Below, piece after piece: positions 28,360 through 36,348 of a stretch of 64,000 bases of DNA; position 1 is the first letter of the stretch; each line of letters begins with the position of its first letter. The position numbers were made by a program, and so were the translations under genes. The stretch is taken from assembly GCF_016481285.1 (NCBI RefSeq), contig NZ_JAENBP010000002.1, forward strand, positions 124,001-188,000, given 5' to 3'. The stretch is from Streptococcus zalophi (GTDB taxonomy: Bacteria; Bacillota; Bacilli; Lactobacillales; Streptococcaceae). Under the pieces are notes generated by a model. It was not told the origin of the DNA, did not search any database, and was given only the letters and a program-made list of their open reading frames with translations.

Positions 28360-29097
28360 TCAATGTCCTTTAACATATTCTTGAATAACATCGCTGATGT
28401 ATTTGGCGGTACCTTCTCCAAATTGATCGATATTTTTTCTAAATTTGTCATCCTGAACATAGTTTAGACCAATTTTTCCAAAAATTTCTAATGAACAATC
28501 AAACCCATACCGATTAATAAGATGATAAAGTTCTTCGGCCAGTTTTTTATTTTCAAGTGAAGAAATGTCTTCACCCTTTTTCATTTGGCTTGAAAATTGC
28601 GTGAACACGGAATTAAAAGCGTCTGTCATTATTTTTTCGTTACCTTTTTGTTTTTGTTTACTTGCTTCAACAACTTTTTCACCATATTTTTCTTTGGTTT
28701 CCTTTTCATATTTTTGATGGTCTTCATAAGTAAATCCTTTGAATTGTTCTTTGGCTGTCATTTGTATTTTTCCCTCCTCAGCTAAAATCGTTTTTTCTAA
28801 TGTTTCAATAAGTGTTAGCAGTTTGAATTTTTCTTTCTTCATTAACTCTAATTGATTCTTTAGTTTATTAAGTCGTTGGGAATCATCTTTTGTTAGCAAG
28901 TCCTTGATTTGTTTTAAAGAAAAACCAATGTACTTATAAAACAAAATTGTTTGAAGAGTGGCCAAATCTTCTCTAGTATAGTACCGATAACCATTATCAT
29001 TTTTTTGTGGTGTCAAAAGACCAATTTTATCATAGTGATGTAATGTGCGCACTGATACACCACTTATTTCACTGACTTTTTTAACTAAATAGGTCAT
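28360..29097 (-). CDS. MerR-family regulator with TipAS domain
   Basis: A 245-residue regulator. Residues 1-70 are a MerR winged helix (VSEISGVSVRTLHHYDKIGLLTP, NGYRYYTREDLATLQ), followed by a coiled coil (about 75-115) and a C-terminal TipAS/antibiotic-recognition domain (about 125-245). Such Mta/TipA-type proteins bind drugs and untwist promoters with long spacers. Its own promoter has exactly the required 19-base spacer, so autoregulation is likely. No efflux gene is directly adjacent. Confidence 0.88.
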   Translation of the reverse strand: MTYLVKKVSEISGVSVRTLHHYDKIGLLTPQKNDNGYRYYTREDLATLQTILFYKYIGFSLKQIKDLLTKDDSQRLNKLKNQLELMKKEKFKLLTLIETLEKTILAEEGKIQMTAKEQFKGFTYEDHQKYEKETKEKYGEKVVEASKQKQKGNEKIMTDAFNSVFTQFSSQMKKGEDISSLENKKLAEELYHLINRYGFDCSLEIFGKIGLNYVQDDKFRKNIDQFGEGTAKYISDVIQEYVKGH

Positions 29098-29120
29098 TTA
29101 GAAATCCTCCTAATACATTT

Positions 29121-29151
29121 AGTATAAACGATTACCTAAGGTGAGTGTCAA
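29121..29151 (-). promoter_or_regulatory. MerR-type promoter with 19-base spacer
   Basis: On the minus strand TTGACA, 19 bases, TATACT. The spacer centre holds the palindrome ACCTTAGGT. Suboptimal spacing with an internal dyad is the classical operator design for MerR activators. Confidence 0.8.
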
Positions 29152-29171
29152 CACTTTTTTTAAAAAAATAA

Positions 29172-29198
29172 AAAAAGAACTGATTTCTCAGTTCTTAT
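29172..29198 (-). terminator. Terminator of the monooxygenase gene
   Basis: AAGAACTGA / TCAGTTCTT hairpin, followed on the minus strand by a long T-rich tract. Confidence 0.82.
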
Positions 29199-29215
29199 AT
29201 ATCAAAAGGGCTTAT

Positions 29216-30274
29216 TTAGTTTGCTTCTTTTTCTTTATTAGCAAAGTATTCTCTTACTTTTGGTGCTACTTCTTCTCCGAAAATGCGAATAGCTTTTAAG
29301 ACATCTTCGTGTGGCATTGAACCAACTGGCAAATGGAGCATAAAGCGATCTAGTTTTAAATCTTCAATCATACGGATTAATTTATTTGCAACTGTTTCAG
29401 CATCACCAACAAACATAGCACCGTTTGGACCGATTTGTTGAAGGTAGGCATCATAAGTTAATTCAGTCCAATGAGGTCTATCTTTACTAATGTTATCAAC
29501 TAATTGTTTGGTTGGGTAGAAGTATTCTTTTTCAGCTTTTTCTTTATCGTCTGATAACCAACCCCATGAATGTGCTGCGACAGTCATTTTACTTAAATCA
29601 TGGCCATGTGCACGACCAATTTCACGATAAAGTCTAATTAATTGACCAAAACCACGTGGGTTACCACCAATAATCGCATAAACAATTGGAAGCCCCATTT
29701 CAGCAATACGTTGTGTGGAGTGGAAATTACCACCTGTTGCTACTTGAATTGGTAATTTGTCTTGAACAGATCTTGGGTAAACAGGTCTATTATTAACAGT
29801 TTGTGTGTGTTTTCCTGTCCAGTTCAAATTAGTATTTTCTCTAATTTGAAGAAGCATATCTAATTTTTCGTTAAATAATTCTTCATAGTCATTTAAGTCA
29901 TAACCAAATAATGGGAATGATTCAATAAATGATCCACGTCCAGCCATAATTTCAGCTCTTCCATTTGATAGAGCATCAATAGTAGCGTATTGTTGGTAGA
30001 CTCTGACAGGATCAATGGAAGATAGAATCGTTACTGCACTTGATAAGCGAATATGTTTTGTTTTTGATGCTGCAGCAGCTAATAAAATTTCAGGCGCTGA
30101 GACTGAAAAATCTTCACGGTGATGTTCACCAATAGCATAAATGTCTAATCCCACCTCATCAGCTAGCACCATTTCTTCAACCATATTACGAATACGTTCA
30201 TCATGTGAAATAGCTTTCCCAGTTTTTTCAAGCGGTGTTGTTTCTCCAAAAGAAGAAATACCTAATTCAATCAT
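29216..30274 (-). CDS. Luciferase-like (LLM class) flavin-dependent oxidoreductase
   Basis: A 352-residue TIM-barrel protein of the bacterial luciferase superfamily, expected to use FMNH2 or F420-like flavin to oxidise an unknown substrate. The N-terminus MIELGISSFGE, the segment YAIGEHHREDFSVSAPEILLAA and the ATGGNFHSTQRIAEMGLP region are typical. No partner reductase is adjacent. Monocistronic, with a terminator after it and an inverted repeat TTTACCA-N13-TGGTAAA in its promoter region. Confidence 0.9.
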   Translation of the reverse strand: MIELGISSFGETTPLEKTGKAISHDERIRNMVEEMVLADEVGLDIYAIGEHHREDFSVSAPEILLAAAASKTKHIRLSSAVTILSSIDPVRVYQQYATIDALSNGRAEIMAGRGSFIESFPLFGYDLNDYEELFNEKLDMLLQIRENTNLNWTGKHTQTVNNRPVYPRSVQDKLPIQVATGGNFHSTQRIAEMGLPIVYAIIGGNPRGFGQLIRLYREIGRAHGHDLSKMTVAAHSWGWLSDDKEKAEKEYFYPTKQLVDNISKDRPHWTELTYDAYLQQIGPNGAMFVGDAETVANKLIRMIEDLKLDRFMLHLPVGSMPHEDVLKAIRIFGEEVAPKVREYFANKEKEAN

Positions 30275-30320
30275 GTTATTACCTCACTTATTTAGATTTC
30301 GAAATATTTTATGTTGTTAT

Positions 30321-30347
30321 TTTACCACTTCTATATCAATTGGTAAA
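30321..30347 (-). promoter_or_regulatory. Inverted repeat upstream of the monooxygenase gene
   Basis: TTTACCA (30321-30327) and TGGTAAA (30341-30347), arms of 7 bases separated by 13, about 50 bases upstream of the start. Candidate operator; cognate regulator unknown. Confidence 0.5.
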
Positions 30348-30370
30348 GTATTTTGACTCATTATTAAAAT

Positions 30371-30399
30371 AAAAAATCACTTCAATTAAAAGTGATTTT
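30371..30399 (-). terminator. Terminator after the YkvA gene
   Basis: AAAATCACT / AGTGATTTT hairpin with T-tract on the minus strand, about 90 bases beyond the YkvA stop. Confidence 0.7.
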
Positions 30400-30490
30400 C
30401 ATTGTAATAATAATTTTTCAATAACACTCCTATGGAGTGCAACTAGATTTATTCAAATTTTCTTTCAAATTAAACCTATACTATCTCTTT

Positions 30491-30916
30491 TTAGGCTTCT
30501 ATCACATTATCATTATTTTGTTCTTTGCGCCAATTTTCATATTTTTTTAAGTCAGATTGTGCCATTTTCCATCCCTTTGAAAGAATAAAAGCATCATCCA
30601 AGAAACCAAGAAACGGAATACTATCTGGAACAATATCAAACGGTGTTAAAAAGTAAATGAGAGCACTGACAATGAGTACAATCACTCCAGTTGGAACATC
30701 GGTATATTTCTTTTTAGCGTAACTATTCACTAGTGATGCCATCACTGGTATTGTTGCTAAAGTATCCCCTGCAACTGGCACTTTATGTAGTTTTTTTTCA
30801 ATATTGCTTAAGAATTTTTCTATTTTATCATCGTCACTTAATATCTTTTTAGCTTCATCATATCTTTTTTCTATTTCAGCTACTGCTCTACTCTTTTTTA
30901 GTTTATTAAAATCCAT
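30491..30916 (-). CDS. YkvA family (DUF1232) membrane protein
   Basis: A 141-residue protein with a charged helical N-terminus and one or two hydrophobic segments around residues 78-96. The DUF1232 core is clear: IYFLTPFDIVPDSIPFLGFLDDAFIL. Members are widespread small membrane proteins of unknown function. Its location between the monooxygenase and the satD pair gives no strong functional hint. GAGGATAA precedes the start. Confidence 0.88.
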   Translation of the reverse strand: MDFNKLKKSRAVAEIEKRYDEAKKILSDDDKIEKFLSNIEKKLHKVPVAGDTLATIPVMASLVNSYAKKKYTDVPTGVIVLIVSALIYFLTPFDIVPDSIPFLGFLDDAFILSKGWKMAQSDLKKYENWRKEQNNDNVIEA

Positions 30917-31017
30917 TAGTTATCCTCCTTTATCATTATAAACCATTTTTAAATTACTATAAACAGATTTTATTCATTATACCATTTATTTCATTTTAAT
31001 AGTATTTAAAAATATGT

Positions 31018-31770
31018 TTATAAACCAAACCAACCATAAATCACTACAAAAGCAATTATAACACTTATAATACTAAATAATGAGCCAATCAAATAATATT
31101 CGGCAAAAGCTTGATTTTTAGCAATTTTATCATATCGAGCGATTGATTTTGCGGTAAAAATAAATCCAATTGCTGTTATTTGACCTACAATCAGAAAGAG
31201 ACCAATAGCAAGACGTTCTAAATTGCCAATAATTCCTCCTGCTCCTGCAATTGTTTTCTTTGTATTATCATCATCTTCACTAACCTGATATTTTTTAAAT
31301 ATTATTTTAAAAGCGATGTTAACAGGCTTTGTAATCAAAATAAGGAATAAGGAAATTTGAATTAAAGGATAATAGGTAGTTAAATAATCTGGCGCATAAG
31401 AAAATGAAAAACTATGATAAAGTATTATTATTGAAAGTAAATGTAAGAGTTGATCAATAATAAAAGCTAACGATTCAGCTTTTTTTCTTTTAATGATATT
31501 ATCTAGATAGCATTTAAGATAATCAATAACAACATGACTAATGAAAACAGTTAGAAAGTAAATTTTATAGTCATAAAGAACAAAACTCAATATAATTAAC
31601 GGTATAGCTATACCCAAATAATGCCAATAAAGATATTTTCCTCTTTTAACTTTTTTATCAGCCATTTCTTGACTTTGCAAATGAAAATCAGACAGTAAAT
31701 GTGCAAATACAGTTAATGATAAGATTGGATTTTGAGCCAAGTAAATAGCGATTGAAGATAAACTAATCAT
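31018..31770 (-). CDS. DUF3307 polytopic membrane protein paired with SatD
   Basis: A 250-residue membrane protein with about six hydrophobic segments. Polar residues conserved-looking for the DUF3307/YdjM type sit in or near membrane segments: AHLLSDFHLQSQ, YLYWHYLGIA, FISHVVIDYLKC (an H-x4-D pattern) and IIDQLLHLL. Such His/Asp sets suggest, but do not prove, a metal-binding hydrolase-like site. Its start overlaps the end of satD by 8 bases, so the two are translated together. In S. mutans the equivalent locus is the sat (secretion and acid tolerance) operon; the molecular function is unknown. Confidence 0.8.
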   Translation of the reverse strand: MISLSSIAIYLAQNPILSLTVFAHLLSDFHLQSQEMADKKVKRGKYLYWHYLGIAIPLIILSFVLYDYKIYFLTVFISHVVIDYLKCYLDNIIKRKKAESLAFIIDQLLHLLSIIILYHSFSFSYAPDYLTTYYPLIQISLFLILITKPVNIAFKIIFKKYQVSEDDDNTKKTIAGAGGIIGNLERLAIGLFLIVGQITAIGFIFTAKSIARYDKIAKNQAFAEYYLIGSLFSIISVIIAFVVIYGWFGL

Positions 31771-32443
31771 GACTATTCTCCTCCATTTTAATATAGTTCA
31801 ATATAGATACCATAATTGTTCGTCTTAATCGCAAATAAATCTTTAATCCACTTGCTTTAATCCGTTTATTAAAGGCACTAGGAGTCACTGATAGGAGTTC
31901 TGCAATTTTTTTATGTTCGAACTTTTCATCATAGATATTTATCTCTAAAAGTTTTTTAACAATTTCAGATTGAGTGGTTGTCCACTTTGATTTGATGAAT
32001 TCTGATGCTGCAATTGAAGCATTTATTGCCTTTCTGATATCATAATGATCATCAAAATAAAGTGAAATGCTATTTGTGCCATAATCATTATTGTCATGTA
32101 TATAATCTATGGCTTTTCTGGCATACCAGTAAGCTGGGCCATCGGAACCAATACTTTGTTCTTCATTAATATCAGTTAATATTTCTCCTACGCCAATACC
32201 AAAGCGAAGATGATATGGTAAAAAATTTAACGAAATAGATTCAATAATCTCAAAAACGTGATGATTTGGTAATAATAAAGCTTGAAATTCATCTCCTGTT
32301 GTTATAGTAAATGGTGATTTTAAAACTTTCTCATATTTCTTATTGATATCTGCTATTAATGTCATAAGCTTTTTTTGAGCTTGAGAACGTTCTTTAATTG
32401 ATTTTGAAGAGATAATATCTCCAATAATTGCAATATAAATCAT
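31763..32443 (-). CDS. satD: SatD family protein: cyclase-like fold with C-terminal HTH
   Basis: 226 residues from the ATG at 32443, chosen for AAAGGAG seven bases upstream; longer in-frame starts would read through the promoter. The N-terminal domain has IAIIGDIISSK (Asp9), TITTGDEFQALL (Asp51), RFGIGVGEI (80-88) and SDGPAYWYARKA (100-111). The order and the spacing of the two Asp residues resemble the metal-binding pair and following strands of class III nucleotidyl cyclases. Residues 175-205 (KKIAELLSVTPSAFNKRIKA) look like a helix-turn-helix. Enzyme activity is not shown; the usual adenine-selecting lysine is not seen. Three operator-like repeats lie in its promoter. Confidence 0.8.
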   Translation of the reverse strand: MIYIAIIGDIISSKSIKERSQAQKKLMTLIADINKKYEKVLKSPFTITTGDEFQALLLPNHHVFEIIESISLNFLPYHLRFGIGVGEILTDINEEQSIGSDGPAYWYARKAIDYIHDNNDYGTNSISLYFDDHYDIRKAINASIAASEFIKSKWTTTQSEIVKKLLEINIYDEKFEHKKIAELLSVTPSAFNKRIKASGLKIYLRLRRTIMVSILNYIKMEENSHD

Positions 32444-32458
32444 TCTTATCTCCTTTTT

Positions 32459-32536
32459 AATGTCCATTATAACAGACATTTTTTAAAATGTCTATTAAAA
32501 CGGAAATTTTTAGAAATGTCCATCATAACAGACATT
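32459..32536 (-). promoter_or_regulatory. satD promoter with three 22-base palindromic repeats at 28-base spacing
   Basis: Repeats start at 32459, 32487 and 32515, exactly 28 bases apart. Copies 1 and 3 read AATGTC-N10-GACATT; copy 2 is AATGTC-N10-GAAATT. On the minus strand a promoter TAGACA (in copy 2), 17-base spacer, TATAAT (in copy 1) sits within the array. Binding here would block satD transcription, so the array is probably the operator of the satD unit, plausibly bound by SatD itself. Confidence 0.8.
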
Positions 32537-32566
32537 TTTTGAAAATTTTCCTTTAAAAAATAAGAG

Positions 32567-32594
32567 AGTTTACATAAATAAATTTATGTAAACT
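32567..32594 (-). repeat. Palindrome copy 3 (TTTACATAA family), probable ffh terminator
   Basis: 12-base arms AGTTTACATAAA / TTTATGTAAACT around four bases, just after the ffh stop. On the minus strand CTCTTATTTTTT follows, so it can terminate ffh. Confidence 0.8.
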
Positions 32595-32601
32595 AATTAA
32601 C

Positions 32602-34149
32602 TTATTTTCTTTTTCTTTTTGCTTTTTTAAGTTTCTTGGCCATTTTTTTCATAGAGTGTTTCATCGCCATTTCACCAATTTTGCCTTTAAAGCCTCCACC
32701 AAGTAGTTGGCTCATGTCCATATCACCGCCACCTAAAGCAGACATATCTGGCATTCCTGGCATACCTCCTTGTCCCAAGGCACTCATATCCATATTCTTA
32801 GGCATTTTGCTAGGGTCAATTCCCATTTGTTTCATCATTTTATTCATATCGCCAGACATAGCACCTTGCATCATTGCCTTAGCTTGATTAAAATCTTTAA
32901 TGAATTTATTGACTTCGATAAAAGAATTACCAGAACCGCTAGCAATACGACGTCTACGACTTGGTGATAATAAATCTGGATTTTCACGTTCTTGAGGTGT
33001 CATTGATGAAACGATGGCACGTTTTCTTGCAATCTCTCTTTCATCTATTTTGAGGTTTGCTAGTGCTGGATTTCCAGCCATTCCTGGAATCATTTTAAGA
33101 ATGTCTTCCATAGGCCCCATGTTTTGAACTTGGTCTAATTGTTCGATGAAATCGTTAAAATCAAAGGTGTTTTCACGCATCTTTTCAGCGAGTTGCATTG
33201 ATTTTTGCTCATCGTACTCTTGACTAGCTTTTTCAATCAGGGTTAACAGATCCCCCATACCAAGAATACGGCTAGCCATACGATCTGGATGGAAGGTTTC
33301 AATATCAATTATTTTTTCACCGGTACCGGTAAATTTAATAGGTTGACCAGTAATATGGCGCACTGAAAGGGCCGCACCACCTCTTGTGTCACCATCAATC
33401 TTGGTTAACACAACACCAGTAATGTCAAGCTGTTCATTGAATTCACGAGCGACATTGGCTGCTTCTTGACCAATCATGCTATCAACAACAAGCAAGATTT
33501 CATTTGGATTAGCTAGAGTCTTGATGTCACGAAGCTCTTTCATGAGAAGTTCATCAATTTGAAGACGTCCAGCCGTATCAATCAAAACATAGTCATTACG
33601 ATTTTCACGAGCCTTGTTAAGTCCTTGAGTCACAATTTCGACAGCGGAGTGATCAACACCCATATCAAAAACAGGAACACCAATTTGTTGACCAAGCGTT
33701 TTTAACTGATCAATCGCTGCAGGACGATAAATATCGGCTGCAATCATCAAAGGTCTTGCTTTTTCTTCTTTGATCAATTTATTGGCTAATTTACCAGCAA
33801 AAGTTGTTTTACCAGCCCCTTGAAGACCAACCATCATAATAATAGTAGGAATTTTAGGTGCTTTTTCAATATGAGATGTTTCTGAACCCAAAACAGTCGT
33901 CAATTCATCATTGACAATTTTAACCATTTGTTGTGAAGGGTTCAAAGTATCAATCACTTCGTGACCGATAGCACGTGTACGAACACGCTTAATAAACTCT
34001 TTAACAACAGGTAAGGCCACATCGGCTTCAAGAAGGGCTAATCTAATCTCTTTAGTGACTTCTTGAACATCTTTTTCAGATAGTTTTTTCTTACCTCGTA
34101 AATTCTTAAAAACACCCTGTAAGCGTTCTGTTAAACTCTCAAATGCCAT
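32602..34149 (-). CDS. ffh: Signal recognition particle protein Ffh
   Basis: A 515-residue SRP GTPase that binds signal sequences and 4.5S RNA for co-translational membrane targeting. N domain, then G domain with GLQGAGKTTFAGKLA, DTAGR and TKIDGDTRGG, then a methionine-rich M domain. The C-terminal tail is very Gly/Met-rich (MPGMPDMSALGGGDMDMSQ) and ends in a basic KKLKKAKRKRK. Forms the ylxM-ffh operon with the preceding gene, 23 bases apart, as in other streptococci. Confidence 0.97.
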   Translation of the reverse strand: MAFESLTERLQGVFKNLRGKKKLSEKDVQEVTKEIRLALLEADVALPVVKEFIKRVRTRAIGHEVIDTLNPSQQMVKIVNDELTTVLGSETSHIEKAPKIPTIIMMVGLQGAGKTTFAGKLANKLIKEEKARPLMIAADIYRPAAIDQLKTLGQQIGVPVFDMGVDHSAVEIVTQGLNKARENRNDYVLIDTAGRLQIDELLMKELRDIKTLANPNEILLVVDSMIGQEAANVAREFNEQLDITGVVLTKIDGDTRGGAALSVRHITGQPIKFTGTGEKIIDIETFHPDRMASRILGMGDLLTLIEKASQEYDEQKSMQLAEKMRENTFDFNDFIEQLDQVQNMGPMEDILKMIPGMAGNPALANLKIDEREIARKRAIVSSMTPQERENPDLLSPSRRRRIASGSGNSFIEVNKFIKDFNQAKAMMQGAMSGDMNKMMKQMGIDPSKMPKNMDMSALGQGGMPGMPDMSALGGGDMDMSQLLGGGFKGKIGEMAMKHSMKKMAKKLKKAKRKRK

Positions 34150-34172
34150 TATTATTTCTCCTATTTTCTTAC

Positions 34173-34505
34173 TTAATCGTTATTATCAATACTAGTTAAA
34201 AAGGTTAATTTTTCAATCAGATAAGAATCATCTGAGTATCTTGTCATTAAATCATCTAGAATTTCACTACGAACAATATAATCAGAATACATATGAAGTT
34301 TTCTCTCGTAATCTTCAAGAATCTTTTCAGTACGCTTAATATTATCATAAACAGCTTGACGACTGACCTGATATTCTTCAGCAATTTCAGCCAAACTATA
34401 ATCATCAGCATAGTAAAGCTCAATATAATTCATCTGCTTATCCGTCAAAAGTGCTGCATAAAATTCAAATAAAGCATTCATTCGATTTGTTTTTTCAATT
34501 TCCAT
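34173..34505 (-). CDS. ylxM: YlxM, helix-turn-helix SRP accessory protein
   Basis: A 110-residue protein with a sigma-70 region 4-like HTH ([25 protein letters not shown]). YlxM binds small cytoplasmic RNA and modulates the SRP in streptococci; the gene immediately precedes ffh in the sat operon of S. mutans. Residue makeup and position fit fully. Confidence 0.94.
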   Translation of the reverse strand: MEIEKTNRMNALFEFYAALLTDKQMNYIELYYADDYSLAEIAEEYQVSRQAVYDNIKRTEKILEDYERKLHMYSDYIVRSEILDDLMTRYSDDSYLIEKLTFLTSIDNND

Positions 34506-34579
34506 AAGGATATTATAGCAAAAATCTATCTTTTTTAATAGTCACGAAGAAAGCTTTTTAGCAATATCTAGAGACAAGA

Positions 34580-34607
34580 AAAACAAGAGTTTCAAACTCT
34601 TGTTTTA
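34580..34607 (-). terminator. Terminator of the betaine transporter operon
   Basis: AAAACAAGAGTTT / AAACTCTTGTTTT hairpin a few bases after the opuAB stop, with T-rich tail on the minus strand. Confidence 0.85.
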
Positions 34608-34613
34608 ATTAGC

Positions 34614-36338
34614 TTATTTAGCCCATTTTTCAATGGTTTTTTTGTTTTCGCTCACCCATTTTTGGGCTGCTTCTTTTTCACTAGCGCCATTTTGGATATC
34701 AAGCATAACAGATTCCATGTCCTCTGATGTCCACTCAAAGTTATCAATAATTTGATAAGCTTCTGGATGGTCTTCTTTTAAGCCAAGACGAGCCATTGTT
34801 TTAATGCTTTCTGATCCACCAAAGACACCTTCTGGATCTTCAAGATACTTCAAGTCATACTTGGCAAACATCCAGTGAGGTGACCAACCAGTAACGATAA
34901 TATCTTCTTGGGCAGAGATTGCTTTATCAAGAGCTGTCACCATGGCACCTGTTGATGAAGGTGATACTTGCCAACCCGAAAGATTAGAATAAGTCTCTAA
35001 AGCCGAATCAGCACCGGCCATAATACCAGCTCCTGGTTCAATTCCTGTAATTGTCTTTTTAGCCTCATCAGAAAGTTCTGAAATGCTATTAGCTGAAACA
35101 TATTCAGGAACTACTAAGCCTAATTTAACACCCTCTAAGTTTGGTCCTAAATCTTCAAGACTATCTTTATAAGTATCATAAAGTTCCGCGTGGGTAACAG
35201 GTAACCAAGCACTAACAGAAGCGTCTGTCGTACCTTCTGCGACTGATTTCCAAACAACGGAATTATCAAGCGGTGTTAATTCAACGTTATAACCGTATTC
35301 TCTTAAAACTTCTGCTAAAACATTGGTTGATGCAATTTCTGAATCCCATTGCACATAAGATAAACGAATGGTCTCTTTTGTTGTTTTATTGTTTGACATC
35401 ACATTTTTAGCAATACCAACACCAATCACAGATAAAATAGCAACAACTGCTACAATTTTTTTAATCATAGGTGAGGTTGGTTTATAAGACGATTTATGAT
35501 TAGCCAACTGACTAATTCTATCAATTAAGATAGCTAAAATAACAAGAGCTAAACCATTTACAAATCCAGCACCAATATCAGCTTTTTGAAGTGCTGATAA
35601 GACACCGCGACCAAGTCCTGGAGACCCAATCATTGATCCTGTTACAACCATTGATAAAGCAAGCATGATGGTTTGGCTAATCCCAGCAACAATGGTATCT
35701 TTTGCAATTGGTAATTCAACTTTAAATAATTTTTGACGTGATGTACTACCAAATGAATCAGCAGCTTCTGATAATTCACCAGACACTTCACGAATACCTA
35801 AATTAGTAAAACGAACCGTTGGAGGTAATGCAAAGATAACTGAGGCAAAAACACCAGGAACCATACCAATACCAAAGAAGGCCACGGCTGGAATCAGGTA
35901 AACGAAGGCAGGCATTGTTTGCATAAAGTCAAGAATCGGACTAATGATTTGACGGAAACGATCGCTTTTTGCCATCCAAATACCAAGAGGAATCCCCAGA
36001 ATAACTGAGATAACACTGGCAACCAATACTAAGGTAAAGGTATTGATTAAATCACCCCACAAACCTTGGTTATAAATAAAGAGGAGACCAAGTAGGGTGA
36101 ATAGGGCTAGCCCAAAACTTTTTTTAGATTTTTTTCTAGAAAGAAAGTAGGCTAAAGCCGTTATAAGGGCTATTAAAACAAATGGATTAATAAATGTAAG
36201 GTAGGAAGTAATGTAATCCATAGCACTACTACCACCTGATTGGATAACATCAAACAATCCTGAGAAAGTTTTTGTTGTCCATGAGGTTAAATCTTCTACC
36301 ATCTCTGCGACGGGTAATTTAGTTTGTAAAAAAATCAC
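34614..36338 (-). CDS. busB: Glycine betaine ABC transporter permease/substrate-binding fusion (BusB/OpuAB)
   Basis: A 574-residue fusion: N-terminal permease (about residues 1-275, with the EAA-like loop IREVSGELSEAADSFG) and C-terminal betaine-binding domain (about 300-574, after the anchor IVAVVAILSVIGVGIAK). Size and layout match lactococcal BusAB/OpuABC. GTG start after AAGGAG. It imports compatible solutes for osmoprotection. Downstream of the ATPase by 10 bases and controlled by BusR from upstream. Confidence 0.93.
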   Translation of the reverse strand: MIFLQTKLPVAEMVEDLTSWTTKTFSGLFDVIQSGGSSAMDYITSYLTFINPFVLIALITALAYFLSRKKSKKSFGLALFTLLGLLFIYNQGLWGDLINTFTLVLVASVISVILGIPLGIWMAKSDRFRQIISPILDFMQTMPAFVYLIPAVAFFGIGMVPGVFASVIFALPPTVRFTNLGIREVSGELSEAADSFGSTSRQKLFKVELPIAKDTIVAGISQTIMLALSMVVTGSMIGSPGLGRGVLSALQKADIGAGFVNGLALVILAILIDRISQLANHKSSYKPTSPMIKKIVAVVAILSVIGVGIAKNVMSNNKTTKETIRLSYVQWDSEIASTNVLAEVLREYGYNVELTPLDNSVVWKSVAEGTTDASVSAWLPVTHAELYDTYKDSLEDLGPNLEGVKLGLVVPEYVSANSISELSDEAKKTITGIEPGAGIMAGADSALETYSNLSGWQVSPSSTGAMVTALDKAISAQEDIIVTGWSPHWMFAKYDLKYLEDPEGVFGGSESIKTMARLGLKEDHPEAYQIIDNFEWTSEDMESVMLDIQNGASEKEAAQKWVSENKKTIEKWAK

Positions 36339-36348
36339 AATTCTCTCC

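Noticed and set aside
28182..28460. Minus-strand frame of 92 residues upstream of xerS
   Set aside because: It overlaps the end of the MerR gene, runs through the difSL site, and has no ribosome site or family features.
32459..32536. CRISPR-like short array
   Set aside because: Three palindromic repeats with 6-base gaps inside a promoter are operators, not repeat-spacer units; no cas genes occur.
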